NCBI RefSeq assembly: GCF_026241225.1
Contig: NZ_JAPFQP010000001.1
Coordinates: forward strand, 248,001 to 312,000
Length of the DNA stretch: 64,000 nucleotides
Origin: Lentiprolixibacter aurantiacus
Lineage (GTDB): Bacteria > Bacteroidota > Bacteroidia > Flavobacteriales > Flavobacteriaceae
Reading direction: 5' to 3'
Below, piece by piece: positions 25,556 through 34,854 of the stretch. Below the pieces are notes generated by a model that worked only from the letters and a program-made list of their open reading frames with translations, did no database searches and was not told the DNA's origin. The translations under genes and the position numbers were made by a program. Each line of letters begins with the position of its first letter. Position 1 is the stretch's first letter.

Positions 25556-27412
25556 ATGACAACGGTAAAAACAAAACAATCGGAACAAGCTCTTGAGGCT
25601 GTTGTTGTTCGTTTTGCCGGAGATTCAGGAGATGGTATGCAATTAACCGGCACCCAGTTCTCAGATACTTCGGCAATGTTTGGAAATGATGTAGCTACCT
25701 TCCCTAATTACCCTGCTGAAATCCGTGCCCCTCAGGGGAGTTTATACGGAGTTTCAGGATTCCAGGTACATATTGGAAGTGTTGAGATAAGTACACCGGG
25801 GGACAATGTGGATCTTCTGGTAGCCATGAACCCGGCGGGTCTTAAAACCAACCTGCATGCGGTGAAGGCTGGCCACGGGATTATTGTAGACACAGATGCA
25901 TTTACCCATAAAAATCTGGAGAAAGCACAGTATAGCTCAAACCCTCTTGAAGACGGAAGCCTAGATGGATATCAGGTTATTGAAGTCAGCATGACCTCAT
26001 TGACCAAGGAGGCCCTGAAAGATGTGGAGGGCCTGGATAATAAAAGCATTACCCGAAGCAAAAATATGTTTGCCCTGGGTATGGTCTACTGGATGTACCA
26101 TAGGTCACGGGAGCATACCATAGATTTTTTCAAAAAGAAATTTAAGGGGAAACCAGCCCTGATCGAAGCAAATACCAAGGTGCTCAATGCCGGTTTTTAC
26201 TTCGCCGAAACCCTGGAACTGATCCCTAATTCCTACACCGTGGCCCCGGCAAAAATGCCTTCGGGGAAATACAGGATAATCATGGGGAATACAGCTACTG
26301 CATGGGGTTTCCTGGCAGCGGCAGAAAAGTCCGGGCTGGAATTGTTCCTGGGATCCTACCCTATAACTCCGGCTTCAGATATCCTTCATGAGCTTGCCAA
26401 GCACAAGCATTTTGGGGTAAAATCACTTCAGGCCGAAGACGAAATTGCGGGAATAGGCTCGGCTATTGGCGCCTCCTTTGCAGGAGATCTGGCCATCACC
26501 ACCACATCAGGCCCCGGGTTGGCTCTGAAAAGTGAAGCGCTGGGCCTGGCCATGATGCTGGAACTGCCCCTCGTGGTTGTCGACGTGCAACGGGGAGGGC
26601 CCTCTACCGGTTTACCCACCAAGACAGAACAATCAGACCTGCTACAGGCCATGTACGGACGAAATGGAGAGAGCCCGGTAATTGTTATCGCCGCAAGTAC
26701 TCCTGCAAATTGCTTCAATTTTGCCTATGAGGCCTGCAAGCTTACCCTGGAGCATATGACCCCGGTTATTTTGCTTACTGATGGTTATATCGCCAATGGT
26801 TCTGCTCCGTGGAAGATCAAAAGTGTATCCGAAATGCCGGATATCAAACATCGTATCATAAGGGAAGCAAAGAATACCTGGCATCCCTACGAACGGGATA
26901 AGGATACCCTTGCCCGGGATTGGGCTGTTCCTGGAACTGCAGGACTTGAGCATAGGGTTGGAGGCCTCGAAAAAGACAAACTCAGCGGACAGGTTTCCTA
27001 TGTTCCGGAAAACCATGAACATATGACTCAGGTGCGTGCGGAAAAGATCAAAAAAGTTCAGAACTACATTCCGGATCTGGAAGTGAAATTCGCCGAGGAA
27101 GGCGAGTTACTGGTCGTAGGCTGGGGTGGCACCTATGGAACACTTTATGCGGCAGTAAAGGAATTGGCCTCAAGTGGGGTTTCCGGGGTTGGCCTGGCCC
27201 ATTTCAATTACATCAACCCACTTCCGAAGAATACGGAAGAGGTATTAAGGCGATTTAAAAAGATAGTTGTCTGCGAACTGAATAACGGACAATTCGTTTC
27301 GATACTCAGAATGAATTTCAACGGTATTTCCTTTGAACAGTTTAATAAGGTTCAGGGGCTGCCCTTTGGAAATGCAGAATTAATTAAACGATTTAAAGAA
27401 CTCCTGGGATAA
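25556..27412 (+). CDS. korA: 2-oxoacid:ferredoxin oxidoreductase, fused gamma-alpha subunit
   Basis: 618 residues. The N-terminal gamma domain (about 15-200) begins VVRFAGDSGDGMQLTGTQF, and the alpha (pyrimidine-binding) part begins near residue 240 with ELFLGSYPITPASDIL. This gamma-alpha fusion is the form called KorA or OorA in many Bacteroidota. With KorB it oxidatively decarboxylates a 2-oxoacid, most often 2-oxoglutarate, to the acyl-CoA and reduces ferredoxin. The beta gene follows after 2 bases. Substrate choice between 2-oxoglutarate and other 2-oxoacids cannot be fixed from motifs. Confidence 0.93.
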   Translation: MTTVKTKQSEQALEAVVVRFAGDSGDGMQLTGTQFSDTSAMFGNDVATFPNYPAEIRAPQGSLYGVSGFQVHIGSVEISTPGDNVDLLVAMNPAGLKTNLHAVKAGHGIIVDTDAFTHKNLEKAQYSSNPLEDGSLDGYQVIEVSMTSLTKEALKDVEGLDNKSITRSKNMFALGMVYWMYHRSREHTIDFFKKKFKGKPALIEANTKVLNAGFYFAETLELIPNSYTVAPAKMPSGKYRIIMGNTATAWGFLAAAEKSGLELFLGSYPITPASDILHELAKHKHFGVKSLQAEDEIAGIGSAIGASFAGDLAITTTSGPGLALKSEALGLAMMLELPLVVVDVQRGGPSTGLPTKTEQSDLLQAMYGRNGESPVIVIAASTPANCFNFAYEACKLTLEHMTPVILLTDGYIANGSAPWKIKSVSEMPDIKHRIIREAKNTWHPYERDKDTLARDWAVPGTAGLEHRVGGLEKDKLSGQVSYVPENHEHMTQVRAEKIKKVQNYIPDLEVKFAEEGELLVVGWGGTYGTLYAAVKELASSGVSGVGLAHFNYINPLPKNTEEVLRRFKKIVVCELNNGQFVSILRMNFNGISFEQFNKVQGLPFGNAELIKRFKELLG

Positions 27413-27414
27413 TT

Positions 27415-28425
27415 ATGGAAACAGCAGAAAAACAATATACGTTTAAGGACTTTGCCAGCGACCAGGAGGTGCGTTGGTGTCCGGGATGTGATGATTACGT
27501 GATCTTAAGGGCCATGCAAAAGGCATTGCCTGAACTGGGCGTAAGAAAGGAAGATGTAGTATTTATATCCGGAATTGGGTGTTCTTCCCGCTTTCCGTAT
27601 TACATGGACACCTATGGCATGCACAGTATCCACGGAAGGGCTCCCGCGATCGCTTCTGGGGTAAAACTGGCGAATCCGGATCTCAGTGTCTGGGTTATCA
27701 CCGGAGACGGGGATGCCATGGCAATTGGTGGGAACCATTTTATCCACCTGCTGAGGCGTAATCTGGACATCAACATTGTCCTTTTTAACAATGAGATCTA
27801 TGGCCTCACCAAAGGACAATTTTCCCCTACATCTACTGTGGGCCAGCGAACCAAATCATCCCCTTATGGAAATATCCAGCCCCCTTTCCTGCCCGGAGAA
27901 TTAGCTATTGGGGCTCAGGCCCGGTTCTTTGCCCGTGTAGGAGGTAATACCCCTAAGGAAATGACCGAGGTGTTTGTAGAAGCTGCTAAATTCAAGGGTA
28001 CTTCCCTTGTTGAAGTCCTTCAGAATTGCCCGATCTTCAATAATGGTGCTTTTGCCAAGTATACCGATAAGGCGGTTCGAGCTGACAAACAATTGTTTGT
28101 GGAGCATGGAAAGCCTATGATCTTTGGAAAAGAAAGGAATAAGGGCTTAGTGCTTAACGGGCTCAAACTGGAAGTGGTAACCATAGGAGAGAATGGTATT
28201 ACGGAGGAAGACCTGCTGGTTCACGATGCCCAGATGCAGGATCCCACACTGCATCAAATGCTGGTACGCAGTGAGTATCCCCTGGTAACGGGAATTATAC
28301 GGGGCTTTCCCGATATTACTTTTGAAGAAAGAGCAGCCGATAAAACGGAAAAAGTGAAGAGAGACTCTAATTTCCATAAAACGGATGATCTCTTCTTTTC
28401 AGGAGAGACCTACGAGGTAGATTAG
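27415..28425 (+). CDS. korB: 2-oxoacid:ferredoxin oxidoreductase, beta (TPP) subunit
   Basis: 336 residues. CPGCDDYVILRAM near the N terminus, SGIGCSSRFPYYMDTYGMH and the TPP-binding GDGDAMAIGGNHFIHLLRRN with NNEIYGLTKGQFSPTS are the hallmarks of the beta subunit. Cysteines in these segments ligate the single 4Fe-4S cluster of the family. It is translationally close to korA (2 bases) and the two form the active complex in the cytoplasm. The gene converges on rnfA, with 21 bases between stops and no obvious terminator. Confidence 0.93.
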   Translation: METAEKQYTFKDFASDQEVRWCPGCDDYVILRAMQKALPELGVRKEDVVFISGIGCSSRFPYYMDTYGMHSIHGRAPAIASGVKLANPDLSVWVITGDGDAMAIGGNHFIHLLRRNLDINIVLFNNEIYGLTKGQFSPTSTVGQRTKSSPYGNIQPPFLPGELAIGAQARFFARVGGNTPKEMTEVFVEAAKFKGTSLVEVLQNCPIFNNGAFAKYTDKAVRADKQLFVEHGKPMIFGKERNKGLVLNGLKLEVVTIGENGITEEDLLVHDAQMQDPTLHQMLVRSEYPLVTGIIRGFPDITFEERAADKTEKVKRDSNFHKTDDLFFSGETYEVD

Positions 28426-28446
28426 CCTGGGACGGCGTACCAAAGA

Positions 28447-29022
28447 TTAAACAAGGCCCGCAAATCCTAAAAAGGCCAGGGATAATAGCCCGGCTACGAG
28501 TAAATTAATCGGCACGCCTTTCATTCCCTCGGGCAGATCTGCCAGTTCCAGGAACTCGCGTATACTTGCGAAGACAATCAGTGCCAGGGCAAATCCTACC
28601 GAACTGGAGAAAGCGAAGAATACGGCCTTAAGCAAGCTTCCATTCTCCATACCCAGGGCCAGGATAGCCACACCCAGGACTGCACAGTTAGTGGTGATCA
28701 AAGGTAAAAAGACCCCAAGTGCCTGGTATAAAGGCGGGCTTACTTTCTTGAGAATAATCTCTACCATTTGCACCAGGGCAGCAATAACCAGAATAAAGGT
28801 TATGGTCCTCAAATAATCCAGGCCCATGGGGACCAGGATATATTGATGCAATAAATAAGTAACCGTAGTGGCGATGGTCATTACAAAAAGTACTGCCCCT
28901 GACATCCCTGCCGAGGTTGATATTTTGTTGGAAACCCCCAGGAATGGGCATATCCCCAGAAACTGTGACAATACGATGTTATTGACGAAAACGGCACCTA
29001 CAAATATTACCCAATATTCCAT
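28447..29022 (-). CDS. rnfA: RNF electron-transport complex subunit A
   Basis: 191 residues with six membrane helices. The start VNNIVLSQFLGICPFLGVS and the inner TNCAVLGVAIL segment are the paired Cys-containing motifs of RnfA/NqrE, which hold a membrane Fe-S cluster in solved RNF/NQR structures. It is the last gene of the rnfBCDGEA operon, 1 base after rnfE. Confidence 0.93.
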   Translation of the reverse strand: MEYWVIFVGAVFVNNIVLSQFLGICPFLGVSNKISTSAGMSGAVLFVMTIATTVTYLLHQYILVPMGLDYLRTITFILVIAALVQMVEIILKKVSPPLYQALGVFLPLITTNCAVLGVAILALGMENGSLLKAVFFAFSSSVGFALALIVFASIREFLELADLPEGMKGVPINLLVAGLLSLAFLGFAGLV

Positions 29023-29023
29023 A

Positions 29024-29629
29024 CTACAAGACTTTATGAGTTAACCTGTTGAACGCAATGGCCAGATAGGCAAGCGCCACAAAAGCCCCCGGGGGTAATA
29101 TAAAAAGGATCAGGGTATTGGCATCTTCGGATACAAACCTGAACTCAAAGATGCTGCCGCTACCAAGAATCTCCCGGGTTGCCCCCAAAGCAGTAAGTGC
29201 GATAACAAATCCAATTCCCATACCGAGGGCATCAACCACTGAAGCCATCAGGTTATTTTTAGAGGCAAAGGCTTCTGCCCTGCCCAGTATAAGGCAGTTA
29301 ACCACTATAAGTGGAATAAAAATCCCCAGTTGTTCATATAAAAATGGAATATAGGCCTCCAGTACCATTTCCACAATGGTGACAAAGGAAGCAATGATCA
29401 CGATAAAAGCAGGAATCCGTACTTTATTCGGAATCTGGGATTTGATGATGGAAACTACAATATTAGACATAAGCAAAACAAACAGGGTTGCCAGGCCCAT
29501 ACCAAGGCCATTAAAGGCTGAGGAGGTTACCCCAAGGGTGGGACACATCCCAAGAAGCATCACAAAGACCGGGTTTTCTTTGATGATGCCCTTCAGGAAA
29601 TTTTGTTTGAGTTCTCCAGAGTTACCCAT
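29024..29629 (-). CDS. rnfE: RNF electron-transport complex subunit E
   Basis: 201 residues with six membrane helices and the RnfE/NqrD signature: [18 protein letters not shown] near the start and [15 protein letters not shown] mid-chain, the mirror-image partner of RnfA. It lies 5 bases from rnfG and 1 base from rnfA. Together RnfA and RnfE form the membrane cluster-binding core. Confidence 0.93.
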   Translation of the reverse strand: MGNSGELKQNFLKGIIKENPVFVMLLGMCPTLGVTSSAFNGLGMGLATLFVLLMSNIVVSIIKSQIPNKVRIPAFIVIIASFVTIVEMVLEAYIPFLYEQLGIFIPLIVVNCLILGRAEAFASKNNLMASVVDALGMGIGFVIALTALGATREILGSGSIFEFRFVSEDANTLILFILPPGAFVALAYLAIAFNRLTHKVL

Positions 29630-29634
29630 ATCCT

Positions 29635-30237
29635 TTACTTATCCGATTTTAAATTCCTTTCCCTAAACGCCAAATACGCATCGTAGGCCTGCTGTGTGGC
29701 CTCAGAAAAAGCTCTTGTGCTAATAGTGGCTCCGGCAAGGGCATCCACTTCACCTCCGTCTTTCCTTACCTTAAGGTCAAAATCTGCCGGATGCTTTCCC
29801 CGGAACTGCCGCAAGAACTTTTCACCCTTCATTTTGGTACCCAACCCAGGGGTTTCCTTTTGTTCGAGCACGGCAATATTTATAATATTCCCGTCGGGTT
29901 CAAAGCCCACCATGAGTTTTACCAGTCCGCTGTATCCCCTTTCGGATACGCCGGTAACTGCAGCCCCCACAAAGACGCCGTCTTTAGCCGCCGGATAGAT
30001 CTCCACGCTATCTTTTACATCCGCCATTTTCATCAAATGCCCTTCGCTGATAGGATTATTATTGAACTGGGGAAGGACCACATTAAGAGCCCTCATTTTT
30101 TTGGCGAGCCGCGCTTTTGCCTTGGGCTCCAGTGTGATATCATTAACATATCCCAGGGAAAGGCCTGCGGCCAGGGTGATTAAAAAAAGTACAATCACCA
30201 TATTGATAAGCGTTGATTCTTTCTTTTTCACCATCAA
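29635..30237 (-). CDS. rnfG: RNF electron-transport complex subunit G (covalent FMN)
   Basis: 200 residues: one N-terminal membrane helix (about 12-30) and a periplasmic FMN-binding domain. The motif [10 protein letters not shown] near residue 170 contains the Thr that carries the covalently linked FMN in RnfG/NqrC proteins. It overlaps rnfD by 4 bases, suggesting translational coupling. Confidence 0.93.
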   Translation of the reverse strand: MMVKKKESTLINMVIVLFLITLAAGLSLGYVNDITLEPKAKARLAKKMRALNVVLPQFNNNPISEGHLMKMADVKDSVEIYPAAKDGVFVGAAVTGVSERGYSGLVKLMVGFEPDGNIINIAVLEQKETPGLGTKMKGEKFLRQFRGKHPADFDLKVRKDGGEVDALAGATISTRAFSEATQQAYDAYLAFRERNLKSDK

Positions 30238-31244
30238 ATTATTTTAGCTTTGATTTTAGACCCGAACCTCCTGGGCTTGAAATAGCTGTTGATCAGTGGC
30301 ACAAAAGCATTCATTATCAGTATGGCGAATGAAATACCTTCCGGGTAGGCACCCCATAATCGGATAACCACAGTAATCACCCCGATCCCGATCGCAAAAA
30401 CAACCATGCCTTTCTTGGTGACCGGACTGGTTACCAGATCGGTTGCCATGAAGAATGCACCTAATATAGCCCCTCCGGAAAGCACATGGATAAGCGGACT
30501 GGCATATTGTTCAGGGTCTATCAACCAGAAAATGCCGGTCATAATTGCAATAGTTACCAGAACTGTAACAGGGATATGCCAGGAAATCACCTTTCGAACG
30601 ATAAGAAAAACCCCTCCAACGAGCAGGGCAAGGGCCGACATTTCTCCTATGGAACCGGCTGTTATGCCATAGAACATATCCATGGCAGAGGGAAGTTGTG
30701 CACTGATTTCCGACATAGTCTGCCCAAATTGCACACCTTCTTTAATAAGTCCCAGGGTAGTGGCACCGGTTACGGCATCCACCAGGGTAGTGTTATTCTC
30801 AACAGCCGTTGGCCACAGCGTCATTTCCACAGGGAAAGATACCAGCAGGAACACCCTGCCCACCAAAGCCGGGTTGAATATGTTATACCCAAGACCCCCA
30901 AAGGACAACTTAGCCACACCTATAGCCACCAGGCTACCAATAACGATCATCCATATCGGAATCCCTGCGGGCAGGTTAAACGCCAGCAGGATTCCCGTGA
31001 TCAGGGCAGAACCATCCCCAATGGTAACACTGCTTTTTAAAATATAACGCTGAATGAGGTATTCGAAAAGAATACAGGAAACAACTGCTGCAGCAGTGGC
31101 AATAAAGGCATTAATTCCAAACACATAAAGCGAAACCAGAAATACGGGAATCAGTGCAATGACAACATCGTACATGAGCTTTTCGGAGGTCCGCTCTGAA
31201 TGAACGTGGGGAGATGCTGAAACAATGAAGGGTTGTCCGCTCAT
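30234..31244 (-). CDS. rnfD: RNF electron-transport complex subunit D (covalent FMN, ion channel)
   Basis: 336 residues and about nine to ten membrane segments. The DAVTGATTLG motif (about residues 155-165) is the FMN attachment site of RnfD/NqrB proteins. FNPALVGRVFLLVSFP and the C-terminal GISFAILIMNAFVPLI segment are also typical. This subunit is thought to form the path for Na+ or H+ translocation; the coupling ion cannot be inferred here. It lies 1 base from rnfC. Confidence 0.93.
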   Translation of the reverse strand: MSGQPFIVSASPHVHSERTSEKLMYDVVIALIPVFLVSLYVFGINAFIATAAAVVSCILFEYLIQRYILKSSVTIGDGSALITGILLAFNLPAGIPIWMIVIGSLVAIGVAKLSFGGLGYNIFNPALVGRVFLLVSFPVEMTLWPTAVENNTTLVDAVTGATTLGLIKEGVQFGQTMSEISAQLPSAMDMFYGITAGSIGEMSALALLVGGVFLIVRKVISWHIPVTVLVTIAIMTGIFWLIDPEQYASPLIHVLSGGAILGAFFMATDLVTSPVTKKGMVVFAIGIGVITVVIRLWGAYPEGISFAILIMNAFVPLINSYFKPRRFGSKIKAKII

Positions 31245-31245
31245 A

Positions 31246-32574
31246 TTAGGCCGATTTCGTTTCCAGTTGTTTTACAATAGATTTACCGAATCGAATATAG
31301 TCGAGAAGCGGACGATGCGACGGGCACACATAGCTGCAGGAACCACATTCTATACAGGTGAGAATATCTTCCTGTGATGCTTTTTCATACATGCCCTTTT
31401 CTGAAAGGTTCATCAACAAGTGGGGCTCCAGTCCCATAGGGCAGACATCCACACATTCCCCGCAGCGGATGCAATTCTTGGGAGCGCCCCTGCTTGCCTC
31501 ATCCTCTGAAATAACAAGAATACCAGAGGTGCCTTTTGTAACCGGAACATCCATATTTTTGAGGGCCATACCCATCATGGGACCTCCGCTCACAATTTTG
31601 CGTGTATTTTCCGGTACGCCACCGACGGCATCTATCAGATCACTGATAGGTGTTCCTATTTTTACCCAGAAGTTTGAGGGTTGATCCAGTTTTTTCCCGG
31701 TTACGGTCACTACACGTTCCAGCAAGGGACGGTTATGCTGAACCGCCTGATAGATGGCATAAACAGTACCTACATTATGCACTACAACACCCACATCGAG
31801 GGGCAGTCCATTTTTGGGCACTTCCCTTTTTAACAGGGCCCGGACCAATTGCTTTTCTCCCCCCTGAGGATATTTCACCTTCAATGCCGCGATCTGTATC
31901 CCGGATTCATTGGTGGTTAACTTTTTAAAAAGGTCTATCGCATCCCTTTTATTGTTTTCAATTCCAATTATCGCCCTGTCTACATGCAGTGCGTGCATCA
32001 GTATTCGGATGCCAACCAGGATTTCTTCAGAATGCTCCAGCATAAGCCTGTGATCTGCAGTAAGGTAAGGCTCACACTCCACGCCATTAATGATCAGGCA
32101 GTCTAGTTTTTTTCCCTCTTTGATCTGAAGCTTCACATGCGATGGAAACGTAGCTCCCCCCAGTCCAACAATACCGTAATCCGATATACGCTGTAAAATT
32201 TCTTCAGGTTCCAGTTCTATTTCCTTCCTGAGCGGATATTCTATTTCCTCCAGGTTGGATTCATTCTTGGCATCTGTCCTGATAACAATACACTGCTTCT
32301 TATAACCACGGGTATCTACTATCTTGTCCAGTTTAGTTACCGTGCCGGCCACAGGCGCGTGAATATTGGAAGAAACGAAGCCTCCGGATTTTGCAATAAC
32401 CTGACCAATCTCTACCTTGTCTTTCCTGTCCACAATTATTTCTGCCGGGATCCCGATATGCTGGGAAATGGGGACATAGACTACTTTAGGCAAAGGGAGC
32501 CTTTTAATAGGTTTCGAAGAAGTCAACTTATTTTCTGGAGGATGAATTCCCCCTTTTGGAAATGTCCTAAGCAT
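31246..32574 (-). CDS. rnfC: RNF electron-transport complex subunit C (NADH-binding)
   Basis: 442 residues, a soluble peripheral subunit. It has an N-terminal barrel-sandwich domain, a flavin/NADH-binding core (GLGGATFPSHVKL with a glycine-rich loop near residues 137-150) and two C-terminal 4Fe-4S motifs, CIRCGECVDVCP and CIECGSCSYVCP. It exchanges electrons with NAD. Its start overlaps the rnfB stop by 8 bases. Confidence 0.93.
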   Translation of the reverse strand: MLRTFPKGGIHPPENKLTSSKPIKRLPLPKVVYVPISQHIGIPAEIIVDRKDKVEIGQVIAKSGGFVSSNIHAPVAGTVTKLDKIVDTRGYKKQCIVIRTDAKNESNLEEIEYPLRKEIELEPEEILQRISDYGIVGLGGATFPSHVKLQIKEGKKLDCLIINGVECEPYLTADHRLMLEHSEEILVGIRILMHALHVDRAIIGIENNKRDAIDLFKKLTTNESGIQIAALKVKYPQGGEKQLVRALLKREVPKNGLPLDVGVVVHNVGTVYAIYQAVQHNRPLLERVVTVTGKKLDQPSNFWVKIGTPISDLIDAVGGVPENTRKIVSGGPMMGMALKNMDVPVTKGTSGILVISEDEASRGAPKNCIRCGECVDVCPMGLEPHLLMNLSEKGMYEKASQEDILTCIECGSCSYVCPSHRPLLDYIRFGKSIVKQLETKSA

Positions 32575-33460
32575 CTTTTTGCACCTTTACCGATTCAACT
32601 TTAGCTGCAACCTCAGGTTCTGCCTTTTTCACTTTCCTGGGTGGAAAGTTGGTTTCAATTATCGAATTAGTCGGGCATACGGGAACACATTTCCTGCACA
32701 GGGTGCAGTAAGCGGGATCGATGTATGCCAGGTTGTTTTCTACCACTATGGCATCTTTGGGACAGGCATCTACACATTTAGAGCAGCCAATACAGGCTAC
32801 AGAACAGGCCTTTCTGGCGATACCGCCTTTCTCCTCGTTCAGGCACCCCACATATATCTTCAGATCCCTTTTCTTTTTCGGGCGCATTTCAATAATATTC
32901 CGTGGGCAGGCATCCACACACATTCCGCAGGAGGTACATTTATCTGTGATCACCACAGGGAGTCCCGTGGCTTCATCCATGTACATGGCATCAAAAGAGC
33001 AGGCCGCCACACAATCCCCGTCGCCCAGACAACCATACTGACAATCCGTTTCGCCGCTGTATATCAAAGCAGAAATTGCACAGGATTTTGGGCCCTGGTA
33101 TTCTGTGGTTTTGGGCCGGACCTCACAACTTCCCTGGCAACGTACCACGGCTACGGTGGGATCTTTCTCCGCCACTTCCTTACCCAGGGTTTCGGAAACC
33201 AGCTTCATAACTTCATTTCCCCCAACCGGACAGAAAAGATCTGATATATCTTCGGTGTTTACGAGTTTTTCTGCAAATGCTTTACAGCCCGGAGAACCAC
33301 AGCCTGCGCAGTTGGCTGCGGGAAGAAGATCCTCCACTTCAGCAATCAAAGGATTTTCGTAGACATAGAATTTTTTGGATACCACGAAGAGTACCAGGGC
33401 TGCCACTGTTCCCAGCAAGGCCAACAAAATTGCACTATGTAATATGGAATCTGTCATCAT
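32567..33460 (-). CDS. rnfB: RNF electron-transport complex subunit B (ferredoxin-like)
   Basis: 297 residues. A membrane anchor (about 8-27) is followed by an Fe-S domain with C51, C54, C59 and C77 (CAGCGSPGC...C). Several further ferredoxin-type cysteine motifs follow (CTSCGMCVDACP, CIGCSKCVDACP, CTLCRKCVPVCP and a CLGDGDCVAAC variant). This subunit is the entry point for electrons from reduced ferredoxin. It lies 3 bases after the rseC-like gene and overlaps rnfC. Confidence 0.93.
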   Translation of the reverse strand: MMTDSILHSAILLALLGTVAALVLFVVSKKFYVYENPLIAEVEDLLPAANCAGCGSPGCKAFAEKLVNTEDISDLFCPVGGNEVMKLVSETLGKEVAEKDPTVAVVRCQGSCEVRPKTTEYQGPKSCAISALIYSGETDCQYGCLGDGDCVAACSFDAMYMDEATGLPVVITDKCTSCGMCVDACPRNIIEMRPKKKRDLKIYVGCLNEEKGGIARKACSVACIGCSKCVDACPKDAIVVENNLAYIDPAYCTLCRKCVPVCPTNSIIETNFPPRKVKKAEPEVAAKVESVKVQKDA

Positions 33461-33463
33461 ATA

Positions 33464-33892
33464 TCAAATACTCAGCACCGAAATCCTGAATTTCTTTTTG
33501 AAGTAATCTTTAAATGCATATACGGTTCCGTAATATGGGATAAGGATCAGGAGCGACAATAAACCTGCCATCCATTCCGGAAGGAATAAGGAAGAAGTTA
33601 CCAGAGTTGCCAGCACAAGAAGGAAAGGGAAGATATAGGCCCAGTAGACCGCTTTTTGCCCTAAATCCTTTTTCAGGATTACTTCCACAGGCTGGTTGAG
33701 CTTAAAGGAGCCTTCCGGATTGTTAATTTCAACAGTTTTGTTTACCGTATCCGTTACACCACAGGCACCTCTTGCATTACAGGACTCGCAATGGACATTC
33801 TTGTCCAGCGAAACAATAATAGAGCTTCCTTTCATTTCAGAAACCACACCTGTGTGAACAAATGCCTCTGTTTCTTCTGCCTTTATACCCAT
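33464..33892 (-). CDS. rseC: RseC/SoxR-reducing-system family membrane protein
   Basis: 142 residues from the ATG at 33892; a GTG at 33940 would add 16 poorly conserved residues, and I cannot exclude it. A cytoplasmic beta domain carries the cysteine cluster CESCNARGACG (four Cys, as in RseC), followed by two membrane helices (about 80-125). RseC-like proteins accompany RNF/RSX operons, and in E. coli the complex keeps SoxR reduced. It is first in the operon, 3 bases before rnfB. A candidate Fnr/Crp-like site lies about 83 bases upstream of the ATG. Confidence 0.85.
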   Translation of the reverse strand: MGIKAEETEAFVHTGVVSEMKGSSIIVSLDKNVHCESCNARGACGVTDTVNKTVEINNPEGSFKLNQPVEVILKKDLGQKAVYWAYIFPFLLVLATLVTSSLFLPEWMAGLLSLLILIPYYGTVYAFKDYFKKKFRISVLSI

Positions 33893-34203
33893 GGCTCTTG
33901 AATTTAATCCTTTCAATTTTAGTGAATACCAATAATTCACGAGGTAAAACTAACATATCCGTTTTAGCCATTTCATGATAAATGTCAGCGTTCTGATTTG
34001 TACATCTGCAGGGTATTTTGGCTGGAAATAGCTTCCTGAAGCCAATATTTAAAGCATTTTGTGATGTCCATTTGTAAAGATTACCGCTGTTTAGCCCCAA
34101 TTAGCGGATTATGAAGTGTTTAAAACCGGGCATTGATCGAATTTAACAGCATTTTTTAACCCTGTGGCAAGGTATTTGCTAATTTTATGGAAAAATAAAA
34201 GCT
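33893..34203. other. Intergenic region between the rnf operon and a divergent secreted-protein gene
   Basis: About 310 bases, AT-rich, with no credible gene. It holds the operator-like site at 33975-33988 for the rnf operon and a TAATTTTA -7-like box at 34180-34187 before the rightward gene. No RNA structure stands out. Confidence 0.5.
33975..33988. promoter_or_regulatory. Candidate Crp/Fnr-type operator upstream of the rseC-rnf operon
   Basis: ATGATAAATGTCAG, identical over 14 bases to the site upstream of nifJ, located 83 bases before the ATG of the first gene of the operon. Confidence 0.5.
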
Positions 34204-34851
34204 ATGAAATCGGCTTTTCTCCTCATTTCAGCATTGATCTTTACCTGCACAGGCTGGGGGCAAACGGATATACCCAAAAGGCAGCCTCTGAAAATTTCTG
34301 CTGAGAAAAAGCTAGAGGTAAAAAGTATCCCCAATAAAGGCACGGCTCTGAATATGCCTTCTATCCTCGACAAAAACCCTGATGCCAAATTCAAAGATCC
34401 TCTTAAGGAACGCAACGTAAAAATGCTCCCGGAAAAGCAATTGAAACAGGCAGGTTTTGATATGAAAATCGATCCCAAAGTGGGCGAAGGAGAACGCAAT
34501 AGTTCAGGCAAATTCTTTGGTGATATGTACCTTGGAGATGTAAAGACCAGTTCAAAATTTATTGGAGTGGTTTGCAGGGATCACGAATTTGTGGACGGGG
34601 ATCGGGTAAAGGTCTATGTCAATGATATTGTTGTTGAACCCAACATCCTGCTTACCGGCAATTTTAAGGGTGTCAATATTGATCTGGACAAGGGTTTTAA
34701 TCGCCTGGATTTTGAGGCCCTTAACCAGGGAACCAGCGGGCCTAATACGGCCCAGGTAGATGTGTTCGACGAAAATGGAAAGCTGCTTTATTCCAACAAA
34801 TGGCTGTTATCTACAGGTTCCAAGGCTTCCCTTATCGTAGTGCAGGAATAA
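34204..34851 (+). CDS. Secreted protein of unknown function
   Basis: 215 residues. A signal peptide (MKSAFLLISALIFTCTGWGQ, Gly-Gln at the cut) is followed by a basic, probably disordered stretch to about residue 100. A beta-rich domain with FGDMYLGDVKTS, VNDIVVEPNILLTGNFKGVNIDLDKGFNRLDFEALNQG and a final TGSKASLIVVQE follows. I have no characterised family for it; the pattern looks widespread in flavobacteria. It converges on the penicillin-acylase gene with 3 bases between stops. Confidence 0.65.
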   Translation: MKSAFLLISALIFTCTGWGQTDIPKRQPLKISAEKKLEVKSIPNKGTALNMPSILDKNPDAKFKDPLKERNVKMLPEKQLKQAGFDMKIDPKVGEGERNSSGKFFGDMYLGDVKTSSKFIGVVCRDHEFVDGDRVKVYVNDIVVEPNILLTGNFKGVNIDLDKGFNRLDFEALNQGTSGPNTAQVDVFDENGKLLYSNKWLLSTGSKASLIVVQE

Positions 34852-34854
34852 TCC

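Noticed and set aside
28447-33460. Could the complex be Na+-NQR and not RNF?
   Set aside because: RnfB-like and RnfC-like subunits with multiple ferredoxin-type clusters are present, gene order is B-C-D-G-E-A, and no NqrA- or NqrF-type subunit is seen.
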